NCBI RefSeq assembly: GCF_037975245.1 | Contig: NC_092566.1 | Span: forward strand, 15,785,001 to 15,849,000 | Source: Apostichopus japonicus | Taxonomy: Eukaryota > Echinodermata > Holothuroidea > Aspidochirotida > Stichopodidae | Reading direction: 5' to 3' | DNA length: 64,000 nucleotides | Shown here: one piece after another, positions 1 through 11,869 of the stretch | Numbering within the stretch: the stretch's first letter is position 1 | How the letters are laid out: each line of letters begins with the position of its first letter | The notes under the pieces: model-generated | Seen by the model: the letters and a program-made list of their open reading frames with translations, nothing else | Databases searched by the model: none | What the model was told of the DNA's origin: nothing | Program-made: the position numbers and the translations under genes

Positions 1-1290
1 CCACCTCCTTCACTTCTCACTACATCCATCTGCCGCCTACCGAAAGTTCTCACGTTAACTGAACAAGCAAACTAGAACAGATCATTCCATCTACTACGAA
101 TATCAAATTATTCAGTTATTCTATCAACTGGAAAGATAAAAAAAAATGATAGAAACCTATAACGCTAAATTAAACTCTTGAGATGAAACTTTGACGATGA
201 GCAAGCGAACCCCACCCCACAACACCCCACCCCATCCCACCCCTCTCGTCAATATATAGTTTACAAAGGCCATAGTCAGGATTTATAAAGGAGACGTGTA
301 ACCTCGGGGGCCATTGAAGACGACCTTTAATAATAATTTAAAAATAATAAAAAATGCATATTTAAAGTTCAAAATAGTGCATAATTAGGTCTAAACGTAT
401 GGTTGTGCTATAGTAACTCCTTTTGAAAGGTTTGTGTGAAGTTGAAGGCGAAAAAAAAAGTGAGTGAGGATTCACGACACCCCAACCCCCACCCCTTTGA
501 TAAACACTTTTGCTCTTTTTTAGCGCTTCTCCTGCTATACCTAACTTACACTTTACAAATTTTGAAATTATTATCGACGGTGAGAAGTTCATATATTCAA
601 ATGAACGCTTGCTTTTCATCTCAAGTTATAGTTAACATTCATCTGATGTGATAATGCCTTATACCCTTTAAGTTTCTTTTAACAAACACACACACAGGCA
701 GGTGTGGGATTTCGCCTGGTCTCGTGGCGCTATTGTTAACTTGTAATATACAACCCATATGAGGTCACGCGCCAGCGCGACAACGCATGCTTGCGTCTTC
801 TGGTCTTGTTTTTTTGATCAAATGTCATTTTCAATCAAAGCAATGATTCATCTCCTCCAAGAAAAAGAGAAGGTTGTTTGTATAAATATTGTCTGAATAA
901 GTTATATTAAGTAAGCTATTATGTCCTCATGCATAATATAAGTTTAAGAGAATTACAAATTGCCTTCTTCATGAAAACTGAACCCCCCCAATTTTGTTTT
1001 GCCCATATCAACCTCTTTCGCGTCCTTGAGAAAAGTCGTTTACCAAATGGATTTTTATTTCTTAGTATATATCTGTATAATTTGCCGTGTTGGTTTTTTG
1101 ACTGATTGGAATTTTATAAAAAAAACTAACAAAGTTTTATAAAATAGAAATTTGATATTGTTGTTATTTTTAACATCTATATATTTTTTAATAAATTGGC
1201 TATTTTTTTATATTTTCCTTTTTGACATTATATATGAGAGGTTTCGTTGTTCCAAAGTTGTTTCTAAGCTTCTTTTGATCTTTTCTATAT
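1..1290. other. Upstream region of the bHLH gene; no coding exon recognised
   Basis: AT-rich sequence with several homopolymer runs and no open frame resembling a protein family. It should contain the promoter, a 5' non-coding exon and the 5'UTR intron of the bHLH gene, because a splice acceptor ends it. One E-box of the form CAGGTG lies near 699. I could not identify a transcription start or the donor site. Confidence 0.4.
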
Positions 1291-1292
1291 AG
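1271..1292 (+). promoter_or_regulatory. Probable 3' splice acceptor of a 5'UTR intron
   Basis: A T-rich stretch leads to a terminal AG at 1291-1292, 57 nt before the first ATG of the bHLH frame. Single-exon coding regions with a separate 5'UTR exon are common in NeuroD/Atonal-type genes, so an upstream non-coding exon is plausible. This is pattern-based only; RNA evidence is needed to confirm it. Confidence 0.5.
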
Positions 1293-1348
1293 GCCCGCCA
1301 AGATCCTTCAATTGGTCTTAAAGAAAAGAAAGTCGGTGTCCCCTATTA

Positions 1349-2161
1349 ATGGTCAATATGCCAAGGTACGTCATATTAGACCCATCTGCCGATTCGCCAG
1401 AAACTGGGGAATGCAGCTCCTACACGTACAGTCATTTTCGTACTACTACTACTACTACTGCGTCCACCGACGGTACATCACCGCTGAACCGCGATAGTGC
1501 GAAGCTTGGCTTTCCAAGTGACCTTAGCCAAGATCACGGTCAGTTTACTTCGTCAAGTAATCTGTTTTGTGAAAATCATAAAAATTCCACTTATGTTAAT
1601 GGAATGTCGAACGGACATGAGAATGTCATGATAGGTAAAACCGTTTTCAGTGCTCCGAAATGTTACGATACCGAAGACGATTTTATCGTGTCTTGTGCGA
1701 TGCCGGTTGAAAACGATGGCGATATATCGAAAAAGCTACCGTATCCACGAAACGTAGACTCGTGCGATATTGACGATGACAACGGCGTGCATTATTCTAC
1801 TAATTCTACTATAGACTATACAGCAGATGTATTTTTAGAAGACGATAATGACCTATCTGATTCGCTCTGTCCATTGAATAACGAAGAGAATACCGTCTTT
1901 TCCGAGAAACGGCGACTGCTTGTCAATTCAAGGGAAAGAGACCGCATGAAACGGTTGAATGAAGCGATGGATAAACTAAGGAAAGTCGTGCCACATTACC
2001 CCTCTCGTAAAAAGCTAAGCAAAATGGAGACGCTGCTGATGGCGCAGAACTACATCCTCGCTCTAACTAGCCTCTTACAACAAGATGACGCAGGCGAGGG
2101 ATGTTGCAGGGATGCAGAAAAATTGGCAGCTAGTATCACAAAGAAGGCTATCGCCAAGTAG
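1349..2161 (+). CDS. bHLH transcription factor, Atonal superfamily (NeuroD/Neurogenin/Mist/Oligo-like), subfamily unresolved
   Basis: A 270-residue open frame with a C-terminal bHLH domain at about residues 188-243. The basic region reads NSRERDRM with the E-box-contacting Glu and Arg residues in place. Helix 1 contains [13 protein letters not shown] and helix 2 contains [29 protein letters not shown] is the hallmark of the Atonal superfamily, whose members bind E-boxes as dimers with E-proteins and drive neural or secretory cell fates. The long N-terminal half is acidic, Ser/Asn-rich and looks disordered; it includes a six-Thr run coded by a TAC-register microsatellite (near 1440-1459). About 27 residues follow helix 2. 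Two in-frame ATGs compete: 1349 (T at -3) and 1358 (A at -3, better context), giving 270 or 267 residues. The basic-region order differs from textbook NeuroD, Mist1 and Oligo sequences, so I do not assign a symbol. Confidence 0.9.
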   Translation: MVNMPRYVILDPSADSPETGECSSYTYSHFRTTTTTTASTDGTSPLNRDSAKLGFPSDLSQDHGQFTSSSNLFCENHKNSTYVNGMSNGHENVMIGKTVFSAPKCYDTEDDFIVSCAMPVENDGDISKKLPYPRNVDSCDIDDDNGVHYSTNSTIDYTADVFLEDDNDLSDSLCPLNNEENTVFSEKRRLLVNSRERDRMKRLNEAMDKLRKVVPHYPSRKKLSKMETLLMAQNYILALTSLLQQDDAGEGCCRDAEKLAASITKKAIAK

Positions 2162-2292
2162 GAAATGAAGGGGTGAAGATAGACGCACAGATACACCGGC
2201 TACATCGATACCGTTATAACTACGATAGATACCGGCAATTCACGGTATGAATCATTTGTATATGGCATATGTAACACAACATATCATAATTA

Positions 2293-2318
2293 CATATATA
2301 TGTATGTATGTATGTATG

Positions 2319-2414
<96 letters not shown>
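2293..2414. repeat. (TA)n / (GTAT)n microsatellite
   Basis: About 120 bp of TA dinucleotides with interspersed GTAT blocks, in the presumed 3'UTR or flank of the bHLH gene. The long Tyr/Ile frames read from it on both strands are artefacts of the repeat. Confidence 0.95.
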
Positions 2415-2416
<2 letters not shown>

Positions 2417-2507
2417 TCATACCATGGGACTAAAGCCATTGGTTACAAACGCTCCCCCACTTGCCTTCAACCTGTCACTTGGCCTTCAACAAGACTTAAC
2501 TTTCAAT

Positions 2508-2622
2508 TCATTATTACTGTTATTAGTATTCTTATCATTACTATTATCATTATTATTATTACCACTATTACTACTATTTTTATGATTATCATCATTAATA
2601 TTATTATTATGATGATGATGAT
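2508..2622. repeat. Imperfect ATT/ATC trinucleotide tract
   Basis: Interrupted ATT, ACT and ATC triplets over about 115 bp, ending in (GAT)4. Low-complexity DNA without other recognisable content. Confidence 0.85.
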
Positions 2623-2918
2623 CGTGAAGCCCGCATGTGGAATATTTTGCATAGTATCAAATAATGGTATTTTCTCCATGCATTGCCTTATTCCAAAGCG
2701 TCAAAGATCATTAAGAGATGGGGGAATATAGTGTACAGCGTTCAAAGTATACAACGGAAAAAAACCAAGTTTTTAAGACTGACATGGAATTGTGGCTAGT
2801 TTCATTGTAACTTTATTGAACCAAAAATGACTGCCAGTTAAGAATTGATGCCATCTTTGTTCGTTCAGCACCCCCCCCCCCCTTCCTCCATATTATGTCC
2901 CTGTTGAATCTTCTTACA

Positions 2919-2924
2919 ATTAAA
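2919..2924 (+). terminator. Candidate polyadenylation signal (ATTAAA) of the bHLH gene
   Basis: ATTAAA lies about 760 nt after the stop codon and is followed within 25-60 nt by a GT-rich then T/C-rich stretch, as expected for a downstream element. It is the first reasonable signal I see; the next AATAAA is at 4444. Confidence 0.35.
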
Positions 2925-2940
2925 AGTTAATACAGCTTTA

Positions 2941-3056
2941 AGCTGTCGGGTTGTTTTCCCCCCTTCTTTTTCTTTTTCTTCTACTTCTTCTCCTTCTTCA
3001 ATAACTTCACGTTAGCATGAATAACAGACGTCAAAAAAAAAAAAAAAAAAAAAAAA
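2941..3056. repeat. Polypyrimidine tract followed by a poly(A) run
   Basis: C/T-rich sequence at 2950-3000 is followed by an A run of about 23 at 3034-3056. The A run could be a retroposon tail, but no element body or target duplication is visible. Confidence 0.7.
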
Positions 3057-5490
3057 CTCGGCAGACAAAGGATATCTGAGACGTTACGTTAAAAACCTTT
3101 TGTCAAAGTAAAATGCAAGCGAAACTTAATACTAGCCTGGGTAATAGGCTACACCACTTGAAAAATATACCTCAATAATTACATGGAAAGTGAAATATAG
3201 TTAGGTGTTAAACCAAAGTTGCGGCCTGTAAATCCTTCATAGTGTCAGTTTTAACTAAGTGGCTTCTAGCAAACACGGAAACGACCGACCGTATAACTGA
3301 AATACACAGGAAACTGACATAAAGCGAAAACAGAAAAATGAAGCTATTGTAATCTATAGTACAGTGTTATGTGTACACACGCTACTGTTTTCATGTATAA
3401 AAGTATACTATATGACTATATGTGTATCATGTACTAGTGTTATAAAAATTATATATGATACAAAGCCAACAACCAGTATAGGCTTTTTCTAAGCGATGTT
3501 TTGAGGTGCTTCACCCATCACCCCAAACTCAACCCATATTGGGTTATATTGGGGGGGGGGGAGGGGGGTGGATATACCTTACTTATGTTCCTTAGAACTA
3601 TTATACACGGATGAAAGTTTGTTTAGGTGATGATATGTGAAATAGATTTGTTGACAAGCTAATAATAACAGAACTCTGAAATTAGATTCCACCACGCTAA
3701 CATCAGACATACCGGCGCCGTCTCCATGGGAGAAGAACTTGGTTTGGGGGTGGGGGTGGGGATATATAACCCAAACCATCTTCCTTCGCTCATAGACAGA
3801 GATTTGTGACGAGCAACTCCATCAAACAGCTAGAGAAAAATCCTTGACATATCCCACATTGAATCAGATTTTTTCTTAGCTGTTTGTGGACTGTATCAGC
3901 TGTGTTAGCTGGTTTTTTTTCCAATATAGTTATCTCTCTCACATAGATTAATAACGATAGGCCTATTTGGATTTTTGTTTGATATCTTTTAGTAACTATG
4001 TAGAAAAGAGGGTGATTTTGACGGTGGCTCTCTGTATAAGGTTCTGGTTCTACCGCTTACTGATGTAAATGATAACAAACCTATTCATTTTGATGATAGT
4101 GGCAAAATGAGAGAGTACGGTGGTTGAAAAGTGCTATACAATCTTCGGAAGTCACTGACACAATTACTGACTCTTTTTGATGGACAGCTTTTGATTAAAA
4201 AAATACCAAACATGGATACGGAAATACATGGAGGCGATTGCTATTAGTAATCAAAAAGAAAAGAAAGATGACAGTGACAAATTAAGCCTAATTTTGATAC
4301 ATATTTTACTCTGTTAGTTTTCATATTAGACGGCAAAGACTATTACCGCGCATAGTGATTCAACTACTGCATGGTTATACACGGTAGCATAAAACAAAAC
4401 GGGTTTCCCAAAGATTCTAACAGAAATAGAAGGAAAAAGAGAGCAATAAATAGTGTTCGAAAGACACTTATTTTGGTACTTCCTATAGCCTGGATATGGA
4501 TTTCGTCAGGAAGCACAAATAGCCTACGTTTTGGTCATATTATCGTACGGTATTTTGGCGAAATATTCACTCTATGGATGTACCCGGTATATATATTATC
4601 ATGTATCGTGTTATTATTTTTATTATTATTATTATTTTTATACCGTACGGCCCGAAGAAAATTGATGCACATCCATAATTCTAAACACGAAGTTATACCA
4701 AAATAATCCATCAATTGAATAATTATGAAATAATTTTAGTTGATGACCTCATTTAGTAGCTTTTGTAATTATTATTTGTAATTTTTGTTTTGTTTTTTGT
4801 AATGCTGCAATGGGGAATGATTTTGTGTATTTTCTTACGTACGGGGTTTCCTTTTATCAAAATAATGTAATATAATCCCTATTTATTTATTTATTTTTTC
4901 TTAGTGTCTTAAAACAAATCTTTTTACAGAGTGCCTTCTATTCATGATTTGTCTTTCACTCTAAGACTTCTTTTTCATTGAAAAGACATAAAAGTAAGAA
5001 CCAGAATTAGAATGTAAAACTGACTGAATTCAGCTATTTAACGACTTTTGTAACTGAGTTAACAAATTTAATGTAGAAAAATGGCCAAACTGTTTCGATA
5101 GCCGCCTTGGTTGTATGCACAGCCGAATCCTGTCTGTAGTTAAGTTAATCGACCGTAAACTAAATAGCACATGTAGTAGAACTTCGCAACTATTAAAGCA
5201 TGCAGTTCTTTAAAGTAAAACTTTTGGAGTAACATTAAGTTTTTTCGATTTTTCGAAGTTATAGAAATTCAAACTCGTTGACTATGCCTGTCATTCGAAA
5301 ATAATAAACAATGAAATATCTGCGAATTAAGATAAACAGTTATTTGGGTGTGTTTACTTTAATTAGGGAGTTTGCCACAACTCACTGATGTACTAATATC
5401 TACAGTGTATTGAAATCTCATTTTTAAGGGATACGTTGAAGACCTGACTACACATACTGCTTTAAAATAAACCATCGAACAAGTTTTGAA
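3057..5490. other. Intergenic DNA, no gene recognised
   Basis: No family-like coding frame. It contains two G-rich tracts (3549-3570 and 3743-3760) and a 111-codon open frame at 4371-4706 with two hydrophobic stretches. That frame partly consists of an ATT repeat and has no recognisable family, so I do not call it a gene. Confidence 0.6.
3549..3570 (+). repeat. G-rich tract with quadruplex potential
   Basis: Runs of ten and six guanines separated by single bases. A second tract of repeated GGGGGT units lies at 3743-3760. Both meet the simple four-G-run rule on the + strand. Confidence 0.6.
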
Positions 5491-5496
5491 ACTGGA

Positions 5497-5690
5497 ACAC
5501 ACACACACACACATATATATATATAATTATATATATATGTATATATGTTTATATATATATATGTATATATATATATATGTATATATGTATGTATGTATAT
5601 AATGTATATATATATATTTCAAATATATATATATTCAAATATATATATTTATATTTATACGTATAGGCCTATATATATGCGATATACATA
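5497..5690. repeat. (AC)n-(TA)n compound microsatellite
   Basis: A short AC run passes into TA repeats with GTATAT and AAATAT interruptions over about 190 bp. Confidence 0.9.
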
Positions 5691-5783
5691 GACATACTGT
5701 CACGAAGTCTGACAGTGCTGCATACCAGACGTGAACTTCCATAGACCAATAGCCGCACGTGCTTGTAGCATTTGATCAAGCCC

Positions 5784-5848
5784 GGTCACACTTACTGAAT
5801 GAACCAGTCACACTTACTGAATGGACCAGTCACACTCACTGAATGGAC
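5784..5848. repeat. 22-bp tandem repeat, three copies
   Basis: Three head-to-tail copies of a 22-bp unit containing GTCACACTTACTGAATG, with one or two substitutions between copies. Confidence 0.85.
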
Positions 5849-6683
5849 CGTGCGTTTAATCATCGTACCTTAATTGTTTTTCGATGAGAGATCCGTGTCT
5901 TCATACTTGAGAATTGTGCCTTTTAAAACAAATTCATTAATATTTAAGAAACGAAAAGGTTTATGTAATATATTCAATCCACTTAACGGCTTTTTGTAAA
6001 GCTGTCAACTTTTGCAACACACCTATTAATGCCTTTGTGAGACGGTGGCAGTGTTACAGTGTGTCTCTTTTAAATCTTTCACAAACTCTGGGCTGCGGGA
6101 CTGAAGAGGTTTCAAGAGCTCTAGTTTTAGCAAACCATATGGAAACAACGCTATTAGCTTCTTTTTTTATAGTTTGGCCTATATATATATGCCGATGATT
6201 AATTGAAAAATACTAAGTGTTTTAAACACAAAGTAATTTACTAACATGTGTTACTGCTATGCGTGGTATGTAGTTTCTACGTAATGCATTCTTCCCTCGT
6301 AGAGGTTTGATTATATCAAGATCAAATTATATTATGACGTCATGTAAGCTGTTAGTTCAATATTTTCTTAGAGCAACCAACAAGAACGGTTTTCTTATCA
6401 TTTATCGATAACTAAGTTACCGGGAAATTCAAAAACAAATCTTTGAAGTTAACTCATGCAGTATAGTATTTATGTTTGGCCTGTACAAAAAGGGAAAAAA
6501 TCGTTGAGTTGATCTTTCCAATGTTCTTTAGAAATTAAAAACAATTTGGAGATGAATTACGTACATTAAAGTGCTATATCATATAGGCCAGCGATGGGGT
6601 TCGAAGTGGCCAATGAAATACTGACACATGCCTTATTTGCTTGAAATACTGTTCCAATGACGTCACAAGATGTTTTGTTTTGT

Positions 6684-6738
6684 TTTGCATATTCATGTCG
6701 TAGTAATATTTGTTTGCATATTCATGTCGTAGTAATAT
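6684..6738. repeat. 29-bp direct repeat, two copies
   Basis: Two near-perfect copies of a unit starting TTTGCATATTCATGTCGTAG, 29 bp apart. Origin unknown. Confidence 0.85.
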
Positions 6739-6762
6739 ATGTCCAGCCATTTAAGACAAGTT

Positions 6763-7010
6763 TCTAATACTAATACCACTATATGATAGCCTTCTATATC
6801 ATGCTTCAAATCAGTCATACTGACAGTATGAACAGTTCCTAACCTTGATCTGACTCTAATGCTAATACCACTCTATGCTGTCCTCCCATATCATGCTTCA
6901 AAGCAGTCACACTGACAGTATGAACAGTTCCTAACACGCATGCATTTGTGCATAGGATGTTCATACTGCTCGTACTGTCAGTACAAGTGCTTTGAAAGCA
7001 TGGTATGAAG
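6763..7010. repeat. 92-bp tandem duplication followed by an inverted third copy (foldback)
   Basis: A block at 6763-6845 is repeated 92 bp downstream at 6855-6937. Part of it (6886-6925) recurs inverted at 6957-7010, around a centre containing GCATGC. The transcript or single strand would form a hairpin with arms of about 40-50 nt. It may be a remnant of a small inverted-repeat transposon, but no clean terminal repeats or target duplication were found. Confidence 0.7.
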
Positions 7011-7279
7011 TACAGTATAGAAAAGCTTGTCCCAAGAAAAGAGTGTATATGTGTCGTGTGAAAGTGGAAGTCTAACTTGCAGTGGGAGGACAAATCAAAG
7101 AGATCACTTTATTTGCGCCCGGGCCATTTTTTTTTATACATTTTACTTCATTACTTAGCCTAATGCTTTGTAACAATTGTCAGAAAATGTGGACACTCGG
7201 TAAGGCAAAACTCACATCCTCTTCATGCCCCCTCTCCCTCTCCCCTCATCCACTTCCTGTCAACCCACTCCTTTAAAAT

Positions 7280-9290
7280 ATATCCACTTGTGTGATTAAT
7301 ATTACATTAACGTTTTCACGTTCTTTTGTTTCATATTTGTAAATTATTAAGAAATAACAGTCATTGTAGTCAAGAACATATCATGATTTTTCTTTTAAAT
7401 TCAACCATTTGTTTTCTTATACACCTTGATATTATTTAATTTCTTTCTTGTAATATTCTTCGACATTCCATTTTTATTAAACATTCCTTAAATTGTAGCA
7501 AATATAAATAAGTGCTGAAAGCCTTTATTCCTTTGTTTCAAACGGTTTATTTTTCTGCGTTTTTTTGTTTCCTCTTGAAAAGAGCTTTGCAATCAAGTGC
7601 AGTTGGTATACATCGAAACCAATGTTAACTTGTTGAGGAACTAACCTTTAAACATTTAAAGTTCAATAATGAAAATGGCTGAACTACTTAGTCTAACTCA
7701 CAAGTCATTATAATTAAGATGCAACACATAACACATAAATAGAATTACAATTAGACCTAAATGAACAAAAATGTACAATAAAAAAAAAGAAAAAAAAATG
7801 CGAAGAATCACAAAGTTTTCAAGTACAAATGGTATTAAATACCATCTAGTGATGCATATTGCTGATATGAATGTAAAAGACCCCCCAAAAGGTCTGCTTT
7901 AGTTCAATACATCGACAACAATTTATTTAAATAAAAACAGGGGATTAAAATGTTACGATTAGACTGAGATGACGACGTCATAATCAATTTAACATTAAAG
8001 GAGCGTTTCAGAGAGTTAACATATCTTAAAGCTGAATATGTTGAAAGCTAGAATATTTCTAGAAAGATTTCTATAGCATTCATTTCCCCCCTTTTACTAT
8101 GACATATCAAAACTAAGATTGTCTATAGTCTTCCTTTAAAGGTGCCAATTTTTTTGCTTGCAAGGAAGTGCTAAAACTTTTCCAAAGTGCTTTCATGCAT
8201 GGATTTTCTGACACTCAGTGGTATTCCCAAACGGTTACGATAGACTCCATTAAACAATGAAATGTCTTGATAAGGAAACGTGAATTGCCACGAGAGTAAA
8301 ATTCAGGTTGATTTGATTTGATCACAGCTGATCATTTTTAACTTTCTAGCTTTGGGTGGGGGTGGGGGTGGGGGTGGGGAGCAATATTGATAACCTCTGA
8401 CCCAGTGTGATTCTTCTCATCATTAATGGAAATGTCTCGTGAAAAAAGTGATCATGTGACCGAGATTATTGTCACAAGATGGCTTTATTAATAATGATGC
8501 GAGGTATTATACATAAGCGCGGAAGACGAGGCTATTGGAGAGTTGAACGGTGTACACCCCATGAACACCCCCCCCCCCAACTCCAACCCTCCTATGATTA
8601 CGATCGGGCAATGAATTTGGCAAATTCATCATCTTCGTCATACTAAAGGAGGATATGGTGTTGGCTTAAAGATGTTGAGTATTTTTTTCCATCAATGTTA
8701 AAAGTTATCAACTTTAACCTTTGAGAACACCAGTCGGGTACAAAAACATACCCTTAACTTTTTCTAGACAGGTTCCATGCAAGACGCTGACAAACCGATA
8801 TAAAAAAAAATGAAAAAAGTTACAAAGTATAGACGGTGAAAAAGCTGGATTATCTAGGACACCCGCATAATGCCATCAATTGTTAATACCAATAGTTTTA
8901 TAAATAGTTATACCTCAAGTCATGAATGCTGGCGCATTGTTCGTTCAAGGGAGCATCGATTGTGAAATAAACAGGTACGGTATACTATATAGGCCATTGT
9001 TAATGATGGATGTTTGTTAATATGTATGTATCTTAGGCCTATATAGTCTGTATATACGTTTAATTTAACCTACCATCAACTACGAACAAACCCTACAACA
9101 GAAAGAGATAGAGAGAGCGAGAGGTGGAGAGCGAGGTGGGGAGAACAAGAAGAAGAAGAAGAAGCATATGGGGGAGAGTAACAATGTAACAGTGGGGTAC
9201 TTTGTGGGCTGGCACCTACATGGAACTGCTTTCCAAGAAATTAAACATTTGACGTCGCGACATCTGCGTGTCGCTGCATGTATAGTACCG
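7280..9290. other. Intergenic DNA, no gene recognised
   Basis: AT-rich sequence without a family-like coding frame. Notable only for a GGGGGT tract at 8354-8380, a C run at 8566-8578 and a purine-rich stretch at 9100-9175. Confidence 0.6.
8354..8380 (+). repeat. (GGGGGT)n tract with quadruplex potential
   Basis: Five consecutive G-runs of three to five bases separated by single T bases, which satisfies the canonical quadruplex rule on the + strand. Confidence 0.7.
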
Positions 9291-9301
9291 GCATATATAC
9301 T

Positions 9302-9455
9302 TTATTTTTTATGTATTTATTTTTTAAATTTATTTATTTTTTATTTATTTATTTATTTATTTTTTTATTTATTTATTCGTTTTGCCACAAAAAAACAAAG
9401 TGGAGGGAAGTCTTCCATAAAGCTTAAAAGCTTAACAGCGTGGAAGACTCCCTGA
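9302..9455 (-). mobile_element. Probable 3' end of a retroposon: terminal hairpin plus (TAAA)n tail
   Basis: Read on the - strand, a hairpin with arms GGGAAGTCTTCCA (9405-9417) and TGGAAGACTCCC (9441-9452) is followed by a short spacer and then about 75 bp of TAAA-type repeats (9302-9379). A stem-loop followed by a simple-repeat tail is the usual 3' end of many LINEs and SINEs. No reverse transcriptase is visible, so this would be a 5'-truncated or non-autonomous copy. The family is not identified. Confidence 0.45.
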
Positions 9456-9459
9456 AGAA

Positions 9460-10660
9460 AGAAAAGAAAAGAAAAAATATATATATTTGTATAAATACAT
9501 ATACATAAATATAAATATATATATACCTTCAACTATAACTGTTCAGTTTTTGTTTCTTAAAACAAAAATTTACTTGTATAGTCCCATATGTCTGAATATA
9601 AAGGTACAAGGGTATAAGTTACGTTAGTTCATGTGGTAAACTCTATATTCATGGTGTAAAGGCATTTGTGTGTGTATTAAATCGCGCACAGAACGCACAC
9701 ACAGTTTCTGTGGGTAAGGGGCCACTTTTACACTGCCCTTCCCCATCCCCTCCGCACTTCAGTCCACAACCTCCGCACTCCTGGCCACACCCCCGATGCC
9801 AAGACCCTTGTCTGTTTCGGCGCAACAAATCTTCAGTCGGGAAAATGTTTAAAAAGGTTAGCGCTCTCATGTAATCTATATACTGCACCATCATCCCAGA
9901 CACTGAGTTTTACGTTGCCTCGAGCGACAAATTAATTAGTACCATTAGTGCCTACACTCATTACGTTCTTCACTTGGACCGATATAATAGCTTACAACTG
10001 TGTTAATCATTCAACGAAGTTCCTGGTTAATCGTTATTTAGTCGAGTACACGGACTACTTATCGTTTCGTAAACACGCGAGTATAATACTCAACAATCAC
10101 ATTCTATTCGAGCATTTACATCATTATATAGTATACGAGGAATTTGTACATCATTGTTCAAGTCTTTGAATTTGTCACCTACCCCACCACCTTTTCTTTA
10201 CTTATCACAGCCAGATAACATGTTTGTCTGTCTGAGTCGCGAATCGTTCATAAGCCTACTCATGTTTCAAATCAGATACGAAAGAAAAGAAAAGACAAAA
10301 TCGACTTTTCGGGAATTTATCCTCTTCTTCCTCTTCTTCTCCTGGTTCGTTGTCTCATGAAACAGGTATTTACCAGTGGTATACACTGATGATGTTTTTA
10401 AGCAGGTATCATAAAGCCAGATCGATAGCAACAAGTTACCGAGGATCGATAAATAAAGTCAGTTCTTCCTTTCTCTTCAGACAGCAATTAACTGGTCATA
10501 ATCACAGCGGATCCACTGTCCACGTGCCCCTAGCTGTTTCACAACTATTGTGTTAGAGTCACCGTGTGATAACGGTTAGACTGCGTCAGAGACTCTGACT
10601 GTGTTTCTTCGATGAGATTTCCTTAGTACAAAAAATATATCAATCGCTTGATAAGTTGCC
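9460..10660. other. Intergenic DNA, no gene recognised
   Basis: Short open frames of 60-85 codons occur on both strands, but none has a domain, a coding-like neighbour or splice context. A Pro/Cys-rich frame near 9650-9900 is low-complexity. Confidence 0.5.
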
Positions 10661-10661
10661 G

Positions 10662-10859
<198 letters not shown>

Positions 10860-11869
10860 CATACTTCCCTGGGGTTACTTTTCATTCCAACACTACATTA
10901 AAGTTTTTGTGTTATTAATGTCTGTTATTTTTTATTCTTCGATTCAACTATACGGATTTTGACTAAATATTCTATTGATGAATGAAAAAAAAATAACCCA
11001 AGGCAGTCGACTTTGTTACTGGTTGTCAGGAATATAAATTGACAAAATAAGCAACAAGTAATCTAATATGGTAATGTGGTATAAATATATGTATCTGTAT
11101 GTATGTATTTATGTATATATATATATATTAAATATATATATATATATATTTATATTTATATTTATACTTGTTGATCTGAAGATATCAATAAAAGAGATGT
11201 TCATGCAAACCAAATCAGAGACAAACAGCTTGTACAATGGATTTGGCTCTGCTTTGGTACAGTTTTAAGACTGCCCTCACTTTACAATGACCGGGCATCA
11301 ACTTAGGTGAGGAGGGGAGATAAAGCTTACGTAAAATGCATATATATATACCCTTAACGTTCTAATACAAAGACTTGTTTAAACGCCACAAATTTCGACA
11401 GGAATTTTTAAGAAGTATAATAATAACGGAGAAAATGCACAGGAACGCAATCAATCCATCAAATCAAGACAAGATGGTCCTCCGAAGAGACGGGTTTATA
11501 TTTCGAACGAAAGGAGTAGCTCTTTGTGAGACACAGCAGTAATCACAATACATTTTGTTTATTTCTATTGAAGTCATTGTGTATTGCTTCTTATAATCAC
11601 AACGAGTTATATGTTAAGTGGTCCCACCCCCCCCCCACCCATGTTATGATAATCTATACATACTTTAAGGCAAGAACTGGCATAACAAGGAGAAGAAGAG
11701 GAAAGGGGAAAAGAACATTTCTTTGTCACCCACTGTTGACAAGAATTGTTGACCACTTACTTCAGTAACTAAAATATGCCGTGATAATATCCGAAAACTG
11801 TACAATCAATTGGGGTTACAAATAAATGTACCTGTGTGTGAATAATATATCCACTTATGACACAAAATT
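10860..11869. other. Intergenic DNA left of the satellite, no gene recognised
   Basis: AT-rich DNA with a second small TA/TTTA tract at about 11090-11170 and a C run at 11628-11637. No domain-like coding frame. Confidence 0.55.

Noticed and set aside
1312-1497. Second open frame overlapping the start of the bHLH gene
   Set aside because: Shadow frame; it has no domain and the bHLH frame explains the region.
2220-2731. Tyr/Ile-rich open frames over the TA and ATT tracts (also at 10623-10901 and 11068-11268)
   Set aside because: Pure products of dinucleotide and trinucleotide repeats.
4371-4706. 111-codon open frame with two hydrophobic segments
   Set aside because: The second hydrophobic segment is coded by an ATT repeat; no family, no splice or promoter context. 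Kept only as a remark.
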